A stretch of 64,000 nucleotides of DNA from Nereocystis luetkeana. Its lineage: Eukaryota; Sar; Phaeophyceae; Laminariales; Laminariaceae. Below the pieces are notes generated by a model. The model did not search any database and was not told the DNA's origin. It saw only the letters and a list, made by a program, of their open reading frames with translations. Below are positions 45,301-55,130 of this stretch, one piece after another. The stretch covers positions 5,617,548 through 5,681,547 of the forward strand of contig JARUPZ010000017.1 of the NCBI GenBank assembly GCA_031213475.1, written 5' to 3'. The translations under genes and the position numbers were made by a program. The number at the start of each line of letters is the position of its first letter. Position 1 is the first letter of the stretch.

Positions 45301-47343
45301 CCGGCGCTGTTGCTTTTCCAAGCCGCGCGGCTTTTGAATATCGACTACACGCACACGCAACGGGGGCGTTTCACTGTCTGTCGAATAGCACTATCAAACC
45401 CCACGAGGTTGAATAGAGGTACGTACGGTGCCTTTTTCTCATTCTTGCTTCTACGCGCGGACGGTGTTTTTCCGTTATCTGGTACCTGGTACATGTTTTG
45501 TCCGTTTTTGGAAGCCATACGGCTCCGCACTACTTTTACATATGCACACGTATAATTTAATTCTGGTCTGATCACAACAAACACAGGTCCGGGAGGTGGC
45601 CGCACTGATGGAGACGGAAATGTACAGGATGTTTCACCCAGAGGATGAGGTCCGGCCTGCTCATGGCCCTATCCAGACTAATAACCCCCTGAAAGTGGCT
45701 CGAATGGCTACCGTCCTCGACGCCCGCACCAAAAACGCTGCCTGGGCCTCTCCGGAGGCTATCGAGGAGTGAGTGTTTCTGCAATGGTAGTGTTGCCTGT
45801 TTTTGACGGGGGGGCACCGGTGCCTGGATGGGCAGGCGCAGTTGGTGCAAGAGGCTCACAGGTTTGTGAAGAAGACAATAAACCTGATTAAAGTGCCAAA
45901 CCCGGTGCATAAGCCGATGGCCCCCGCCGTATGTTTTACGCACGATAGCATTGCAATAGATTATTTATATATCTACGGTATTGAGACTCGTGCTACGATG
46001 GAGATACTACGGGGATTGTTTTTAGCTTGAAACAGGTTTTCGGAACGACTGGGCCTCTCCACCCAAACTCGTCGGAATACCATTTGCTGCTGCCGTATGA
46101 TTTTCTTTTTTATCAGATGGCGATTGATAGGCGTTGGGACTTGTTCATCGGTTTTGCGCGTTTTATTTTGCTTTCAATAGGTTATAGTGATAGATAGCGA
46201 GCTACTTAGCTGGGGAGCCTCAGACACTCTTTGGTGCAAGTCTGCCCGGAGGTAGCTAGTGCTTTAATAAGGTTTCTGAAATGAGAACCCCCGTCGGTCA
46301 TTCTAGTAAACTGTTTGGCCCTAAAACGTTCTACTATCTCCATTGTGCGTAGCGTGCGTCGTCCTTATGGTCTCTCAGGCGGACGGAGGACAATGTGTGA
46401 TGTCTGTAGATTTATGTTGTTGGTGCAAACGAACGAATGAAGGAGCTACGTAAACAAATTACGTTTAAATGGCTCTCCATGCATCGCACACATGACAATA
46501 CAAATTGTCTAGATCCTAACGTACCGTCAACAGAAGTTCGGCAGGATCAGTACGCATCCAAATCAATTTCAGGAAAGACGCATCACTGTAGATCATGTGC
46601 ATATTGATGCGGCTCCCACCCACCCAACATGAGCTAAACCATACAGCTCAGGAATGTTTTGTACCCCGAAAATAGTATGTACAAGGGAGCGATCGATTGT
46701 TTGCCCGATATGTGCAATTATCAAACAATGTGTTGTGTATGTACAGGTATTATACTCGAGCGTGATGCGGCGGTATGTACCGTTGTATGACTCTCGGGTG
46801 CCCGGTCTTTCTTGGAACATCAGGTTTTTCCACGGACCGGTCGAAAAGGAACTCGAGGTCATGATGAAGTCGGAAGAGGCTGCTGCACAGGAGGAGGGGG
46901 ACGGTGCCGACAGGCAGCTAGAAACATCCGACGAGTCCGATTTCTCGCTCTCGCGTCTCATCCAAAAAGCTACGGAGCGACGGCAGCTTCAGCTGGAAGA
47001 AGAAGACGACGACGCGCCCGCCTCGAAGGTGCCGCGGGTTAGTCTTGCGGGCAGGGAGGCCGTGATGAACGAGTGGGCCATGTACAAGTCTTCCGACGTC
47101 ACCCTCGAGGAGGTGGAGCACGATGGTGGCCCTCTGGGGTGGTGGGAGAAGTCGGAGCGGCTCTTCCCCCACCTGGCCAAGTTAGCACGCAAGTATCTCG
47201 CGGTTCAAGTGTCTTCGGCAGCCCCCGAGCGCTTGTACTCCGCAAGCGGGCTCGCAAAAAGAAAAAAACGAAATAGCTTGTGCGACGACACGGCGGCGGA
47301 CATTTTTTTTCTTCATGAAATCATGAAGCAAAAACTGTGGTGA
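39358..47343 (+). CDS. hAT-superfamily transposase, BED finger type, ~7 exons
   Basis: Predicted exons (all GT-AG): 39358-40397, 42725-42917, 43620-43871, 44560-44718, 45587-45768, about 45862-45928 (or from 45836) and about 46747-47343; about 830 residues. Exon 1 has an Ala/Gly-rich N-terminus (a later ATG is at 39427), a BED zinc finger (W130, C147, C152, H168, H172), and SLSCECWTSGGG, the first DDE block, where E305 replaces the usual Asp. Exon 2 has AVTTDTLAKQ (second Asp) and WLPC, but the usual His after the Cys is missing. Exon 3 has the RW motif (CPARWWSAIAML). Exon 4 has LEGEKYLTVS, exon 5 has MATVLDARTKNAAW, and exon 7 has the hAT dimerisation region (WWEKSERLFPHLAKLARKYL, PERLYSASG). 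Splices 1-4 preserve frame and restore family spacing; the exon 5/6 junction is uncertain. Exons are strongly G/C-biased at third positions and free of stops. The protein would act in the nucleus as a cut-and-paste transposase, or as a domesticated DNA-binding derivative. Terminal repeats were not found. Confidence 0.85.
40600..41262 (-). repeat. ~620-bp dispersed repeat, copy IR-B, in hAT intron 1
   Basis: It is the reverse complement of IR-A (36390-37012) over nearly its full length. Examples are 'ctcttcgccgccagaccagt', 'gcgtctcttcgcggcgcc' and 'ataggaagactgtttcgatt'. It lies head-to-head with IR-C, so transcripts of intron 1 could fold into a hairpin of about 370 bp per arm. Confidence 0.8.
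41270..41645 (+). repeat. ~620-bp dispersed repeat, copy IR-C (second half only)
   Basis: It starts at 'taactgactgctgctg', matching IR-A from about 36700, and continues with 'gagtacgtatccacg', 'gagttcgcttctcttagtct', 'atacagctgtgtcaccatcc' and 'ttctgatgacccaag'. The orientation is direct to IR-A and opposite to IR-B. Confidence 0.75.
42180..42560 (+). repeat. Dispersed 'TACTCGCAGTA' repeat, copy 2, in hAT intron 1
   Basis: It is collinear with 10720-11130: 'gtaccgaagtactctcaatt', 'aatctgtgtaccgtttcgat', 'gttgaagcacattactttcg', 'tggaatacttgaagtactgg'. A rough relative with the same words lies at 58740-59130. Confidence 0.5.
43011..43113. mobile_element. MITE M2 ('GGGGGACCATAG' family), hAT intron 2
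   Basis: Left end 'tattacgggggaccatagtt', right end complementary though more diverged ('ggtcctatttacgatgttcc'). Size about 103 bp. Confidence 0.7.
43368..43470. mobile_element. MITE M3 ('GGGGGACCATAG' family), hAT intron 2
   Basis: Left 'cctattaccggggaccat', right 'aaggttccccgtaatagg'; the two are reverse complements with a few changes. It shares the internal 'accaaatattgttagtaaaa' block with M1 and M4. Confidence 0.8.
44336..44352 (+). repeat. Short interstitial telomere-like repeat
   Basis: 'gttagggttagggttg' contains two and a half TTAGGG units. It is too short to prove telomeric origin and lies in hAT intron 3. Confidence 0.5.
44651..45418 (+). repeat. Array of four degenerate copies of the hAT exon 4 end
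   Basis: The coding 3' end of exon 4 (44651-44718, reading DIIVDGGFSVLSEASTNPAL) recurs three times in the intron that follows. The copies are at about 44891-44960 (AIVVERCLSLLPEPGSN), 45071-45140 (TVVVERGVSVLSEISTNPHA) and 45350-45418 (GRFTVCRIALSNPTRLNR). Copy 3 is the closest at the DNA level: 'tttcggtNttNtcggag' and 'agNaccaacccc' are shared. The exon copy and copy 4 are each followed by GTACG donor-like sequence. Spacing is about 240, 180 and 280 bp. Confidence 0.6.
45476..45491. repeat. Tandem TA-TCTGG-TA-CCTGG-TA in hAT intron 4
   Basis: Two units share a TA; the first differs by C to T. It mirrors the arrangement at 3480-3495. Confidence 0.55.
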
Positions 47344-48320
47344 AAGATAGCGGCGCGCAGATTGGTAATATATTTTATTGTTGGATGTCCCAGTACGCTT
47401 GCTGAATTGCATTTATTGGCCCTCTCGCCAGAAGCCTGAGTTACCGGGATCAAGGCTATCTATATTATTCTATCGCGGAACTAGAAAAAATTGCGTATAT
47501 AATTGTTTTTTTTTTCAGCTCTACCTTCAGGCGCTGATCGTACGTGTTCCTAGGAATACACCAGAGTGAACCTTTTTGTTTCTTTTACTTATTTGCCACG
47601 GCTCAGTGAGCAACAACCAGGCATCATGTTTTGCTTCCTGTCGACCGCGACGTCCTGTAGAGACGTACCACGAGAAAAGGGGCGGGAGGGGGGGTTGGCA
47701 TTCACCGGCGCTATAATAATTATCTTGACTTTTATGTAGTCCTACACAGCGACCTTGATTTCGAAAGGGCTACTATGTTGCCAGAGGCTCCTCCACGAGA
47801 CCGCAGAAGCACTACAATGTCGCTGGTTTTATGTTCAGCTGGAAGTGCGCAGCTAAGACTAACCTTCCATTGCTGTCTTGGTTGCGTGGTGGGTGGTATG
47901 CGGGGCCAGAGGCAGTTGGTACAGCAATTGTGGGTGTCTGATTTCGAGGTGCTTACACCTTGGAAAGGTAACTGTGTGCGAAGGAAACCTTTTCGTGTTT
48001 TGAGCATGCCGTGCGCTGTGGCGTGCCTTGTCGATTGGAGCGATTATCCGTTGATCAAAACGTATTATATCTGTATGTTGGCCTTATTCGACGCAATTAT
48101 TTACTCCCTTAGAAGAAGACAAGGACATGGTCTCGGGCCATAACCTGAAGGTTGGCGAAATCTTCGAGAATACCATATTGGACATGGTACCTCATATCGA
48201 TTCATCTTTCGTTGGATGCTCTTCTGGCTTTGGTTGCCCAAGCCCCCACACTTATCTGGGTCATCGACCGAGGGTCATTATCGTACACCATTGCGCCGAA
48301 AGAGGTAACTACGTAGTCCA
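47344..48320. other. No recognisable gene downstream of hAT
   Basis: A plus ORF of 122 codons (47775-48143) has no domain. A T9-CAG acceptor-like string lies at 47508-47518. No copy of a terminal repeat matching the region upstream of the hAT gene was found. Confidence 0.35.
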
Positions 48321-48430
48321 CTATTTCGGGGGGCCATAGTTAACAGGAACAAATATTGTCAGTAAAAATGGTTCAACATATAGGTTTTATGTGTACCGTA
48401 GGTCCTGTTAACTATGGTCCCCCGTAATAG
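48321..48430. mobile_element. MITE M4, best-preserved copy of the 'GGGGGACCATAG' family
   Basis: The left end 'ctatttcggggggccatagt' and the right end 'actatggtcccccgtaatag' form an inverted repeat of about 28 bp. The arms 'taacaggaac'/'ggtcctgtta' extend it. The total is about 110 bp and has no coding capacity. Confidence 0.85.
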
Positions 48431-48828
48431 TCAGTTTCGGTCTCCACTTGGGGTGGGCACTTTCAGACATTTCGCCGTTTTTTCCCGACTGTACATGGAA
48501 ACCCGAAAGCCGTCTTTTTAGTAGTAGACGTGCCTCAGATTTGAAAAGTAGAAAATTTCTGTGGATTCAGCTGTGTCACCTTTAACCGAATAGGAACGCA
48601 TATCCACCCTTTGAGCCGGCTGACCGCCAGGACCGGCATCACTCTCGCGAACTTTGTGACTAAAAACAGGCCTGCCGTTTTTCTATTGCGTTGAATGAAA
48701 TATCGATCTTGCGGGAAACGAAGTTTGCTTCAGGTCTCGCAGGAAAAAGCTTGAGCAAGGAGGTAAGGAGACATGGAAGAGTGTCAAGTGGGTAGGGCCG
48801 AGTGTTTCACACTAGACCCTACCCGTTG
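48431..48828. other. No recognisable feature
   Basis: Unique sequence; nothing found. Confidence 0.4.
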
Positions 48829-49082
48829 TAGTTTGGCATCCGTCGAGGAAATAAACAATATATATCGCCGTCTGGCAAGGAGTGAAAATGTCGCCCCCTG
48901 ACATTTTCTTTTGTAGTTTGGCATTCGTCGAGGAAATATACAATATATATCGCCGTCTGGCAAGGACTGAAAATGCCGTCACCTGACATTTTCTTTTGTA
49001 GTTTGGCATCCGTCGAGGAAAATTCGATATGTGTCGATGTCTGGCAAGGAGTAAAAATGCCGCCCCCTGACATATGTTCTTT
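48829..49082. repeat. 84-bp tandem triplication
   Basis: Three units start 'tgtagtttggcatccgtcga' at about 48829, 48912 and 48996 and end 'ccctgacattttctttt'. Units 1 and 2 are about 95% alike, unit 3 less. As 84 is divisible by three, the minus strand stays open (48819-49175, 118 codons) with a 28-residue repeat containing PCQTAIYIVYFLD. Whether this is translated is unknown. Confidence 0.85.
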
Positions 49083-50440
49083 TGACTTACTGTAATATAT
49101 AGGAAAGTCTTCATTTTGGGGAAAAGTCGCTAAGGCGTAGTGCCGTCGAGTTGATTGGTGGCAGCACGTACACAACGTGTCGGGCGGTATATGGCCTTCG
49201 GTGGGGGGTTGGTCTGTGCGTGCCTTGGGGTTTAACTGCCTCGACGCACAGGTTAGCGCAACGGTTTTCGGATTAAGTTCGTGGGGTGAGTATTCTTTTG
49301 TTTTACTTCTTGCCTAATAGCCAATTCTGCCTGATGATATAAGTGGGTTTGTCCTGTACTTTATGGGGAGCCTATGATACTCCCGGTAGAGTGGGGGGGG
49401 TGGGCGGAGAAAGACTATTTTCTCGTTGACCGGTTGTTTGATTGGTTTTCAGTCTTCACAAGGTCATGACCATTCCAAAATTTATCATGGTTTGGTAGGA
49501 TATCCCGAATCGATTGTGTTGCGTAGAGTATCGTGACGTGCTTGTGACTGATCGGCAATACCCGCAGGCAGGGTAAATATGCAATACGAGCAACAGCATT
49601 CATGCCAGAACCCATAGTGTCATCCTCTTCCAAAGTTCCTCACGCCTTTGACCGGTATAGTACCTCTGTCGTACTATATTGATTAATGATGCACTCTGTA
49701 AATGGTTGTGTAAATTGTGCTGCAGTGTTTAAGAGCTTGACGCCTCTACCTCAACCAATGCTTGCTATGGTGCCGTCACAACAACTGTTGCTGCACAGCT
49801 GTATCGTAGCTCGATTTCCCATCGTGGCGTCGCACTATGTAACAATTTGTTTCAGCGCGGTGTTTGTCCTCGGGTATACAATAATGCTCTAAGGGCTCCG
49901 TCTTCAAAGTGTACAGGACGAGGCATACCTCGAACTTGACATGACATAAGCTGAGGCAATCTCACACCTCTCCGAGTACTCTTTTTTTGGTATTGAACAC
50001 GTAAGAGTGTGTCTTGCGATAGTCTTCTTTCGGGGATGTTGAAAATATAAAGGGTAGTTTTGTCCAAAGACGAAGCAACGGCCTCCGCAAACAAAGTAAC
50101 GGACAAATCAGGGTTTATTGGTAGAGAGAATGTGGCATGTCTGTATCGGGAACTGGGATAGAGCAAGTTTGGTTTGGAAGGGAAGGCCTCGAACGCAGTC
50201 CTTGCAAGCAAGGCATCGAGCGTAGGTCAGCATCCTCACGCCGGGCACGAGCAAGCACGAGGTCCTGTGACGAGCACGGCCAGTCGTGAGGTAGCCGATG
50301 GTTTGTCTATTCAAGCCAGGACGTTGTGCCTTCTTTTCTGGCGCCTCACCCCCCCTACGTTTTCTTTCGAAGGGGGGGGGCACGAGTAGCTGGCGTTACC
50401 GAGGGAAATGTCTTTCTCTTACGTTATGTTTTTACTTGAG
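49083..50440. other. No recognisable gene
   Basis: Minus ORFs of 119 codons (49852-50211) and 72 codons (49415-49633) look compositionally natural but start without clear ATG context and show no domain. Confidence 0.3.
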
Positions 50441-50444
50441 TTAG

Positions 50445-50845
50445 ATCGGAGGTGTCGAATGGTACTGTACCATTCGGAGGCTTGATCATCCGAGACAACT
50501 GAAGGCCGTTCTAGTTGGGGACCCGGCCGGTATCATAGTAGGGAGAGAGACGTATAATAGAGTGGTCGAGATACTCAGGATATTCCAGGAAGCTGCGATA
50601 GAGGTATCGGGCCGAGGGAAGGAACCCCTCTCTCTCCCATGACTCAGGAAACGACAATGATAATGCAATTCGAAAGATATACAATTAAGGTGAAAACGGT
50701 TATTGGTTCAGAACCCCAGCAATACTCTTGGGGTATTAAGGGCATCGATTCCCCGGGATATCTCATAGCGACTATTAATAGTATACTATACGCCACACAG
50801 TCGTACGGTGGCAATTTAGCAGTCGAACTTGAGCAGAATACTTGA
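50445..50845 (+). CDS. Two small overlapping ORFs (ATGA), unknown
   Basis: A frame open from 50445 to a TGA at 50640-50642 (65 codons, no ATG) includes LKAVLVGDPAGIIVGRETYN and VVEILRIFQEAAIEV. It overlaps by ATGA the start (50639) of a 68-codon ORF reading FERYTIKVKTVIGSE and DSPGYLIATINSILYATQSY. Stop/start overlap is usual in bacterial operons, not in nuclear genes. Without a start codon for the first frame or homologues, this may be chance, an exon pair or a transferred fragment. The first peptide vaguely recalls small antitoxin-type proteins, but I do not claim that. Confidence 0.2.
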
Positions 50846-53215
50846 GAAATGAGGACTCAGGAAAACACACGGAATAGCGGACACACGTGACACATAAATC
50901 GACACGAGATAACTGGCAGCGGTCATTTCGGCAGCCTGCGTCGCGCAACAAACGTCGCGTTCATGCATCTCTTGTGGCCACGACCCGGTGGCGTCAAGCC
51001 GCGGGCCTCTACGGTAGGGTCGACGTGAAAGTTGTTTGCAATCCGGCGGGGTTTGAGAAGCTCCATGGCTCAACACAGATAAATGTATAAACAATAGTGT
51101 CTGCTTACCCGCTGTGTACTGTAGCTCTTTGCAGCTGCGGTTGTCGTAGAATGCGGGGGCAGAAACTGCGGCCTGGGCCCCAAGGGCATGATGCTCAACC
51201 GTACCTAGCAGGGACACCAGGAAGCAGTTCGCATCCGCGACCCTGTGTGCACATAACAGGTGGGCGGCGGCTGTGTTGCTGCGTGTGGTACTGTGAAGAT
51301 GCCCCTCACCGAGGTTGTAACCCGATTTGATGTGCTGATGCTGTGTGTTTCCTAATTCCGAGGCTACGCCGCGTAAGAAAAACTACCCTTTAATAGAGTA
51401 AAACAAAGGTTCGGCTATCTCGAAAGGGGCCGCTCCCTTTTCACTCCGTCCAACTTACCACTAGCGTTCGCTTGTCACAGTCCAGACGCGTCTTTGGAAG
51501 ATACTCTTGGAAAGCTGGTGGGATACTCTCACGACTAAGTTTCGTCCACTTTGCAAATAGTACGCGTTCAGCTTAGTTCCAGATCATAGTGTCCAATCCG
51601 ATTTTCGAACTCTAGTCGTTGACGGGCAAAGTATGTAGACAGGACGAACGGGGGCAATGATGGTTCAGGGGCTCGTGGGTGTACCGTACGACGAAGGCCA
51701 CGACCAGCAGCTTTATGAACAGGTGAGCGAAGGGAGGACGAAAATTGTAAGCGAGGAGAAATTCCATGGTGCTACTGTAATGGTGCAGCCGACATATTGA
51801 ACCTGACTTGTCCTCGTGCCCGCTCGTTTGTCCGCACGGCCTCCATGCGCGCCCGCCTTCTCTCCATCCGCCGTGCTATCCTGCCCATGATGCCAGCTGG
51901 TTATGCCATACGCCCTTGTTGTCCAATCGTATCAAGGTTTGTCCTAGGGTTGATAATTGAGAGCGACAGTAGGCAGCAAGCCAGCGGGAGGAACTGTTTT
52001 TGTAATTAGAGTAGTACTCAACGCCCATCGAGTGTTGTCGCGTTATTCCGGCTGACAACCGGGCATGTTTCGTGCCACCTTCGAACTCTGTGATATGGGA
52101 GTTGCACCATTAGGCGCCTCCGGCCCGAATGCAGGCGCTTCTTCTATGTCGGAGGAACTGGTGATGGTCACGGCACATCGTTGCTCACGATCACATCTAA
52201 TTCCAATCAGCTCCATGTTTGCTTGTGATCAAACCAGAGATGATTTCTCGTGGTCAAATCCATATCTGCCCCACAGTTGCGTTTGGTACACCTCTGAAAC
52301 CACGCGCTTGCTCGTGATCACACCCGTGTGTGACCGTGAGCGAAGCAGTATGTCACGCCTTTTCCTTGCTCTTCATATTTTGCGGGAACGTTGGGCTCCC
52401 TGTCAAACGACTGTCTGAATCTTCACATGTACCGGGTATTTGAATATGCTTGACCTCTTTGGACATGTATGTACGAATGTGATATGTAAATATGTTGATA
52501 AATTATGCCTCCAATTGCCTTGCCATCACGCTCTACTCAGTTCTCCCCGCTTTTCCTTTGCGCGGATCGCACGCCCGTCCGATGTCCGTCATCGCGTCGA
52601 CTGATCACTACGTCGATATACCTATTCTAGATATATACTTCGTATACATTGAATGGTACAGCTCGGGTCCCCTTTTGGGGCCGCTATCGGCTTGGTCTCA
52701 CCTCGATAGCCAGCTGTTGTCGTTAGTTGAGAGAGTCCCTACGGGGATTTCCTCCGTACCTCGCTCCTAAATCTTCTCTGGCCACGAGGTGGCCAGACGC
52801 CACGCAATCGGGTGTTGGTATTGCTCAGCACATGCGACGTGGGATTAACAGACTGGCACGTGATAGGCAATACTCATGCACTGCGTGTGAAGAGCATGTG
52901 GTTTGACTTGTTTATTTATTCACTTCGGTGGAATTGACTAACCCCAGCTAGGGCTACAGAGCACCCGTATCGACCACCCAGCCGATACGGGGTTTCCACA
53001 ACACAGGCAATGGCTTCCCACGCCGGGGACACTCCATTGTGTACCTACATCGATCTGACAGCGAGCCATCCTACGGCGTTATAGCTGCCTTACACGATGC
53101 ACCCTCCATACGTCACTGGTCAGGTCAGTGCGCGTACATCACAGAATACCCTGTCGCCCTCCTGGGCGAGTCCTGGAGCCCGTGGCGCTGTAACACCCCT
53201 CCTGCCCGACCCAAG
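50846..53215. other. No recognisable gene
   Basis: About 2.4 kb. ORFs of up to 133 codons (minus 50816-51217) and 117 codons (plus 52065-52418) show no domain. Confidence 0.35.
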
Positions 53216-53719
53216 TTATCGTCGGCGTACAGCGGGTACCCCGGTCACTACTCGGTAACAGCGAGGGCATCTCTCCCTCCTCTTCCCCGACGAACCGGCC
53301 GTCGCGTCTATCCTTGTCCGCTCGACGCCTAAGTCGCTTCTCCGCGGCCGGGTGTTCGCTGCCGAAGTGGAAAGCCCGCCCTTGAATGGGTTGTTTTTTC
53401 GTTCCAGAACCCCTGCGTCCTTTTCACGACGGCTAAGCTCCTCCCAGTCCCCGCCTGGGTACCGTACCCGCCAGTATCGTACCTGGAAGTTATATACCTG
53501 ACCCACGGCCACCCTGCTTACTCCGTCAGTCCCTTCAAAAGGCCGCCCCACCTGCGTACCGACTGGGAAGACCTGTAGCGCCCATGTTTGCAACTTTGTG
53601 TCTCGCTTCCCCTACGGTGGTGCCGGCTTCGGCCGCGACCGGCAGCCGGGGTCCTTGTACGTCTCCCATAGAGCCTTGAAAACCTCCAGTTGCAACGGTG
53701 TGAAGCTGTCCCTGATCTC
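53216..53719 (-). pseudogene. Gypsy pol tail with Tudor-like domain
   Basis: In the same minus frame as the integrase C-terminus, after two in-frame TAG codons (53720-53722 and 53612-53614), the sequence reads FTPLQLEVFKALWETYKDPG. It then reads VGTQVGRPFEG followed by YWRVRYPGGDWEELSRRE. The pattern 'V-G-x-x-V-x-x-x-F-x-G ... Y-x-V-x-Y-x-x-G-D-x-E-x-L' is that of small Tudor/PTM-type reader domains. Such domains follow the integrase in some algal and oomycete-type retroelements; this comparison is from general knowledge. It could help target integration to chromatin, analogous to chromodomains in chromoviruses. Confidence 0.45.
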
Positions 53720-54643
53720 CTACTCCTCGAGCCACTCCGACTCCGCTCCGCTTTGATACCGGCCCTTGTAGTGCCAATCCCACGCTCCCCCTGGATCCCC
53801 ATCTGCCTTCCGATCGGTCAGGGTGTATAGCGGCACTACCACCGTCGAGATGCTTCCCAGTCCCAAGTCCGCCCCCCAGGCCAGGTGAGGGAATTCGTCC
53901 TCGAAGTCGTGCCCCATGTGCTCCGGCCGCTCATGGAAGACCTTGAGGGTAGCTGCCGATACCACGCTTCCCCTGATCCGGCGGCCGCTCATCGTGGCTT
54001 GAAAACTCAACCCAGGCTGCTCGATGGAGGTGATTCGCCAAGGCCCGGTCCAATGCTGGTGCGCCAGCTTGGCGTTAATGCCTTCTCTCCTGAGCTTGCT
54101 GGCCGCCTCCTTGATCAAGACCCTGTCTCCCACCCGCGTCTGCTGATCCGAGGAAGTCCGCTTAATTGCCGCGTCGTGGCGCGCCCTTCTGTGGTTATTT
54201 TCCTCCTGCCGCCTCTCGAGTATCCCTCTCAGCACCCAGAACGTCTGCTGCCCCTCTGCCACGAAATTGTCGAGTCCCGTGCGGAAGGGATCACCGTCGA
54301 GTACAGGGGTGAGAGCGTCGTGGTTCGTCCGTGCGTCGCGGCCGAACATGATTCGAAACGGCGTTCCTTCCTAGGGTAAGCGCGGGTCGGGCGTCGTGCG
54401 TTTGATCCAACATGCCGCCTCGACGTATTCGTCCCACCGTCCGGGCCAGCCCTTGCACAGCTCCGCCATCACTTCGTGGGTCCACCCCCCCATCCTTTCC
54501 ACGGCCCCTTGACTTTGGTGGCGGTCCGCGGGTCCGTGATCGAGCGGAACTTTCAGCCACTGGCACAGGTGAGCGACTACCTTAGCCGTAAACTCCCCCC
54601 CTGCATCGCTCCTTATCGACATCGGCACCCCGACCGTGAGCAT
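53720..54643 (-). pseudogene. Ty3/Gypsy integrase: core end and C-terminal domain
   Basis: The first part (54374-54643) reads VPMSIRSDAGGEFTA and DRHQSQGAVERMGG. These give the second Asp and the Glu of the DD35E triad, with 35 residues between them. A single TAG at 54371-54373 separates it from GTPFRIMFGRD in the same frame, which starts the conserved post-core region. The C-terminal domain follows: GDRVLI, HQHWTGPWRITSI, VVSAATLKVF. It ends with an acidic tail shared with the remnant at 25620-26210. The frame is offset by one base from the N-terminal integrase ORF (54582-55130), so at least one frameshift plus stops inactivate it. Confidence 0.85.
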
Positions 54644-55130
54644 AAGCTCCGAAGAGCTTCCGAGCTACGCCTACATGATCCTTGGACCCGAACGGGTACG
54701 CGAAGAAGAACCTGCTGGCTCTATCTACCACTACCAACAGGTACCTGCTTCCGGCACTGGAGACCTTCTTCATGTCCTGCACGTCTATCTCGAGTACTTC
54801 CCACGGCCAGAGCAGCCGCGCTGGCATCATCGCCACTCGTTGGCTCCAGGCCCGTCTACACCCACGGGATAGCACATATTCCCAGACATCCTGAGTCATT
54901 AACTGCCACCAGTCCTTGGCCGTGGTCAACAGGAGGGTCCGTGCCACTCCCGGGTGGCCGTAGGTGCTGTGCACCAAAGCTAGCACCCCCGGTACCAGCG
55001 CTCTCGAAATGGCCAACATCGGCTCCCCCCCGTAGGGTGTATTCCAGAGCAGAACGCTGTGGTCGAGCACGTAGTTGGCCGTTCCTTCCGGTGTCTGCCT
55101 ATCGCCGTCTCCTCGAAACCTTACCCCCAA
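54582..55130 (-). pseudogene. Ty3/Gypsy integrase: N-terminal zinc domain and first Asp
   Basis: It reads LVPGVLALVHSTYGHPGVAR (His 54 and His 59 of this ORF) and then YVLSRGCRRAW, where the first zinc Cys (91) is present but the expected second Cys three residues later is Ala. The core starts with WPWEVLEIDVQDM, giving the first catalytic Asp (116), then YLLVVVDRASRFFFAYP. The frame is lost just before the second Asp, and the protein continues one base shifted (see 53720-54643). Confidence 0.85.

Noticed and set aside
48829-49082. CRISPR array
   Set aside because: The units are adjacent 84-bp tandem copies without distinct spacers, in a eukaryotic context.
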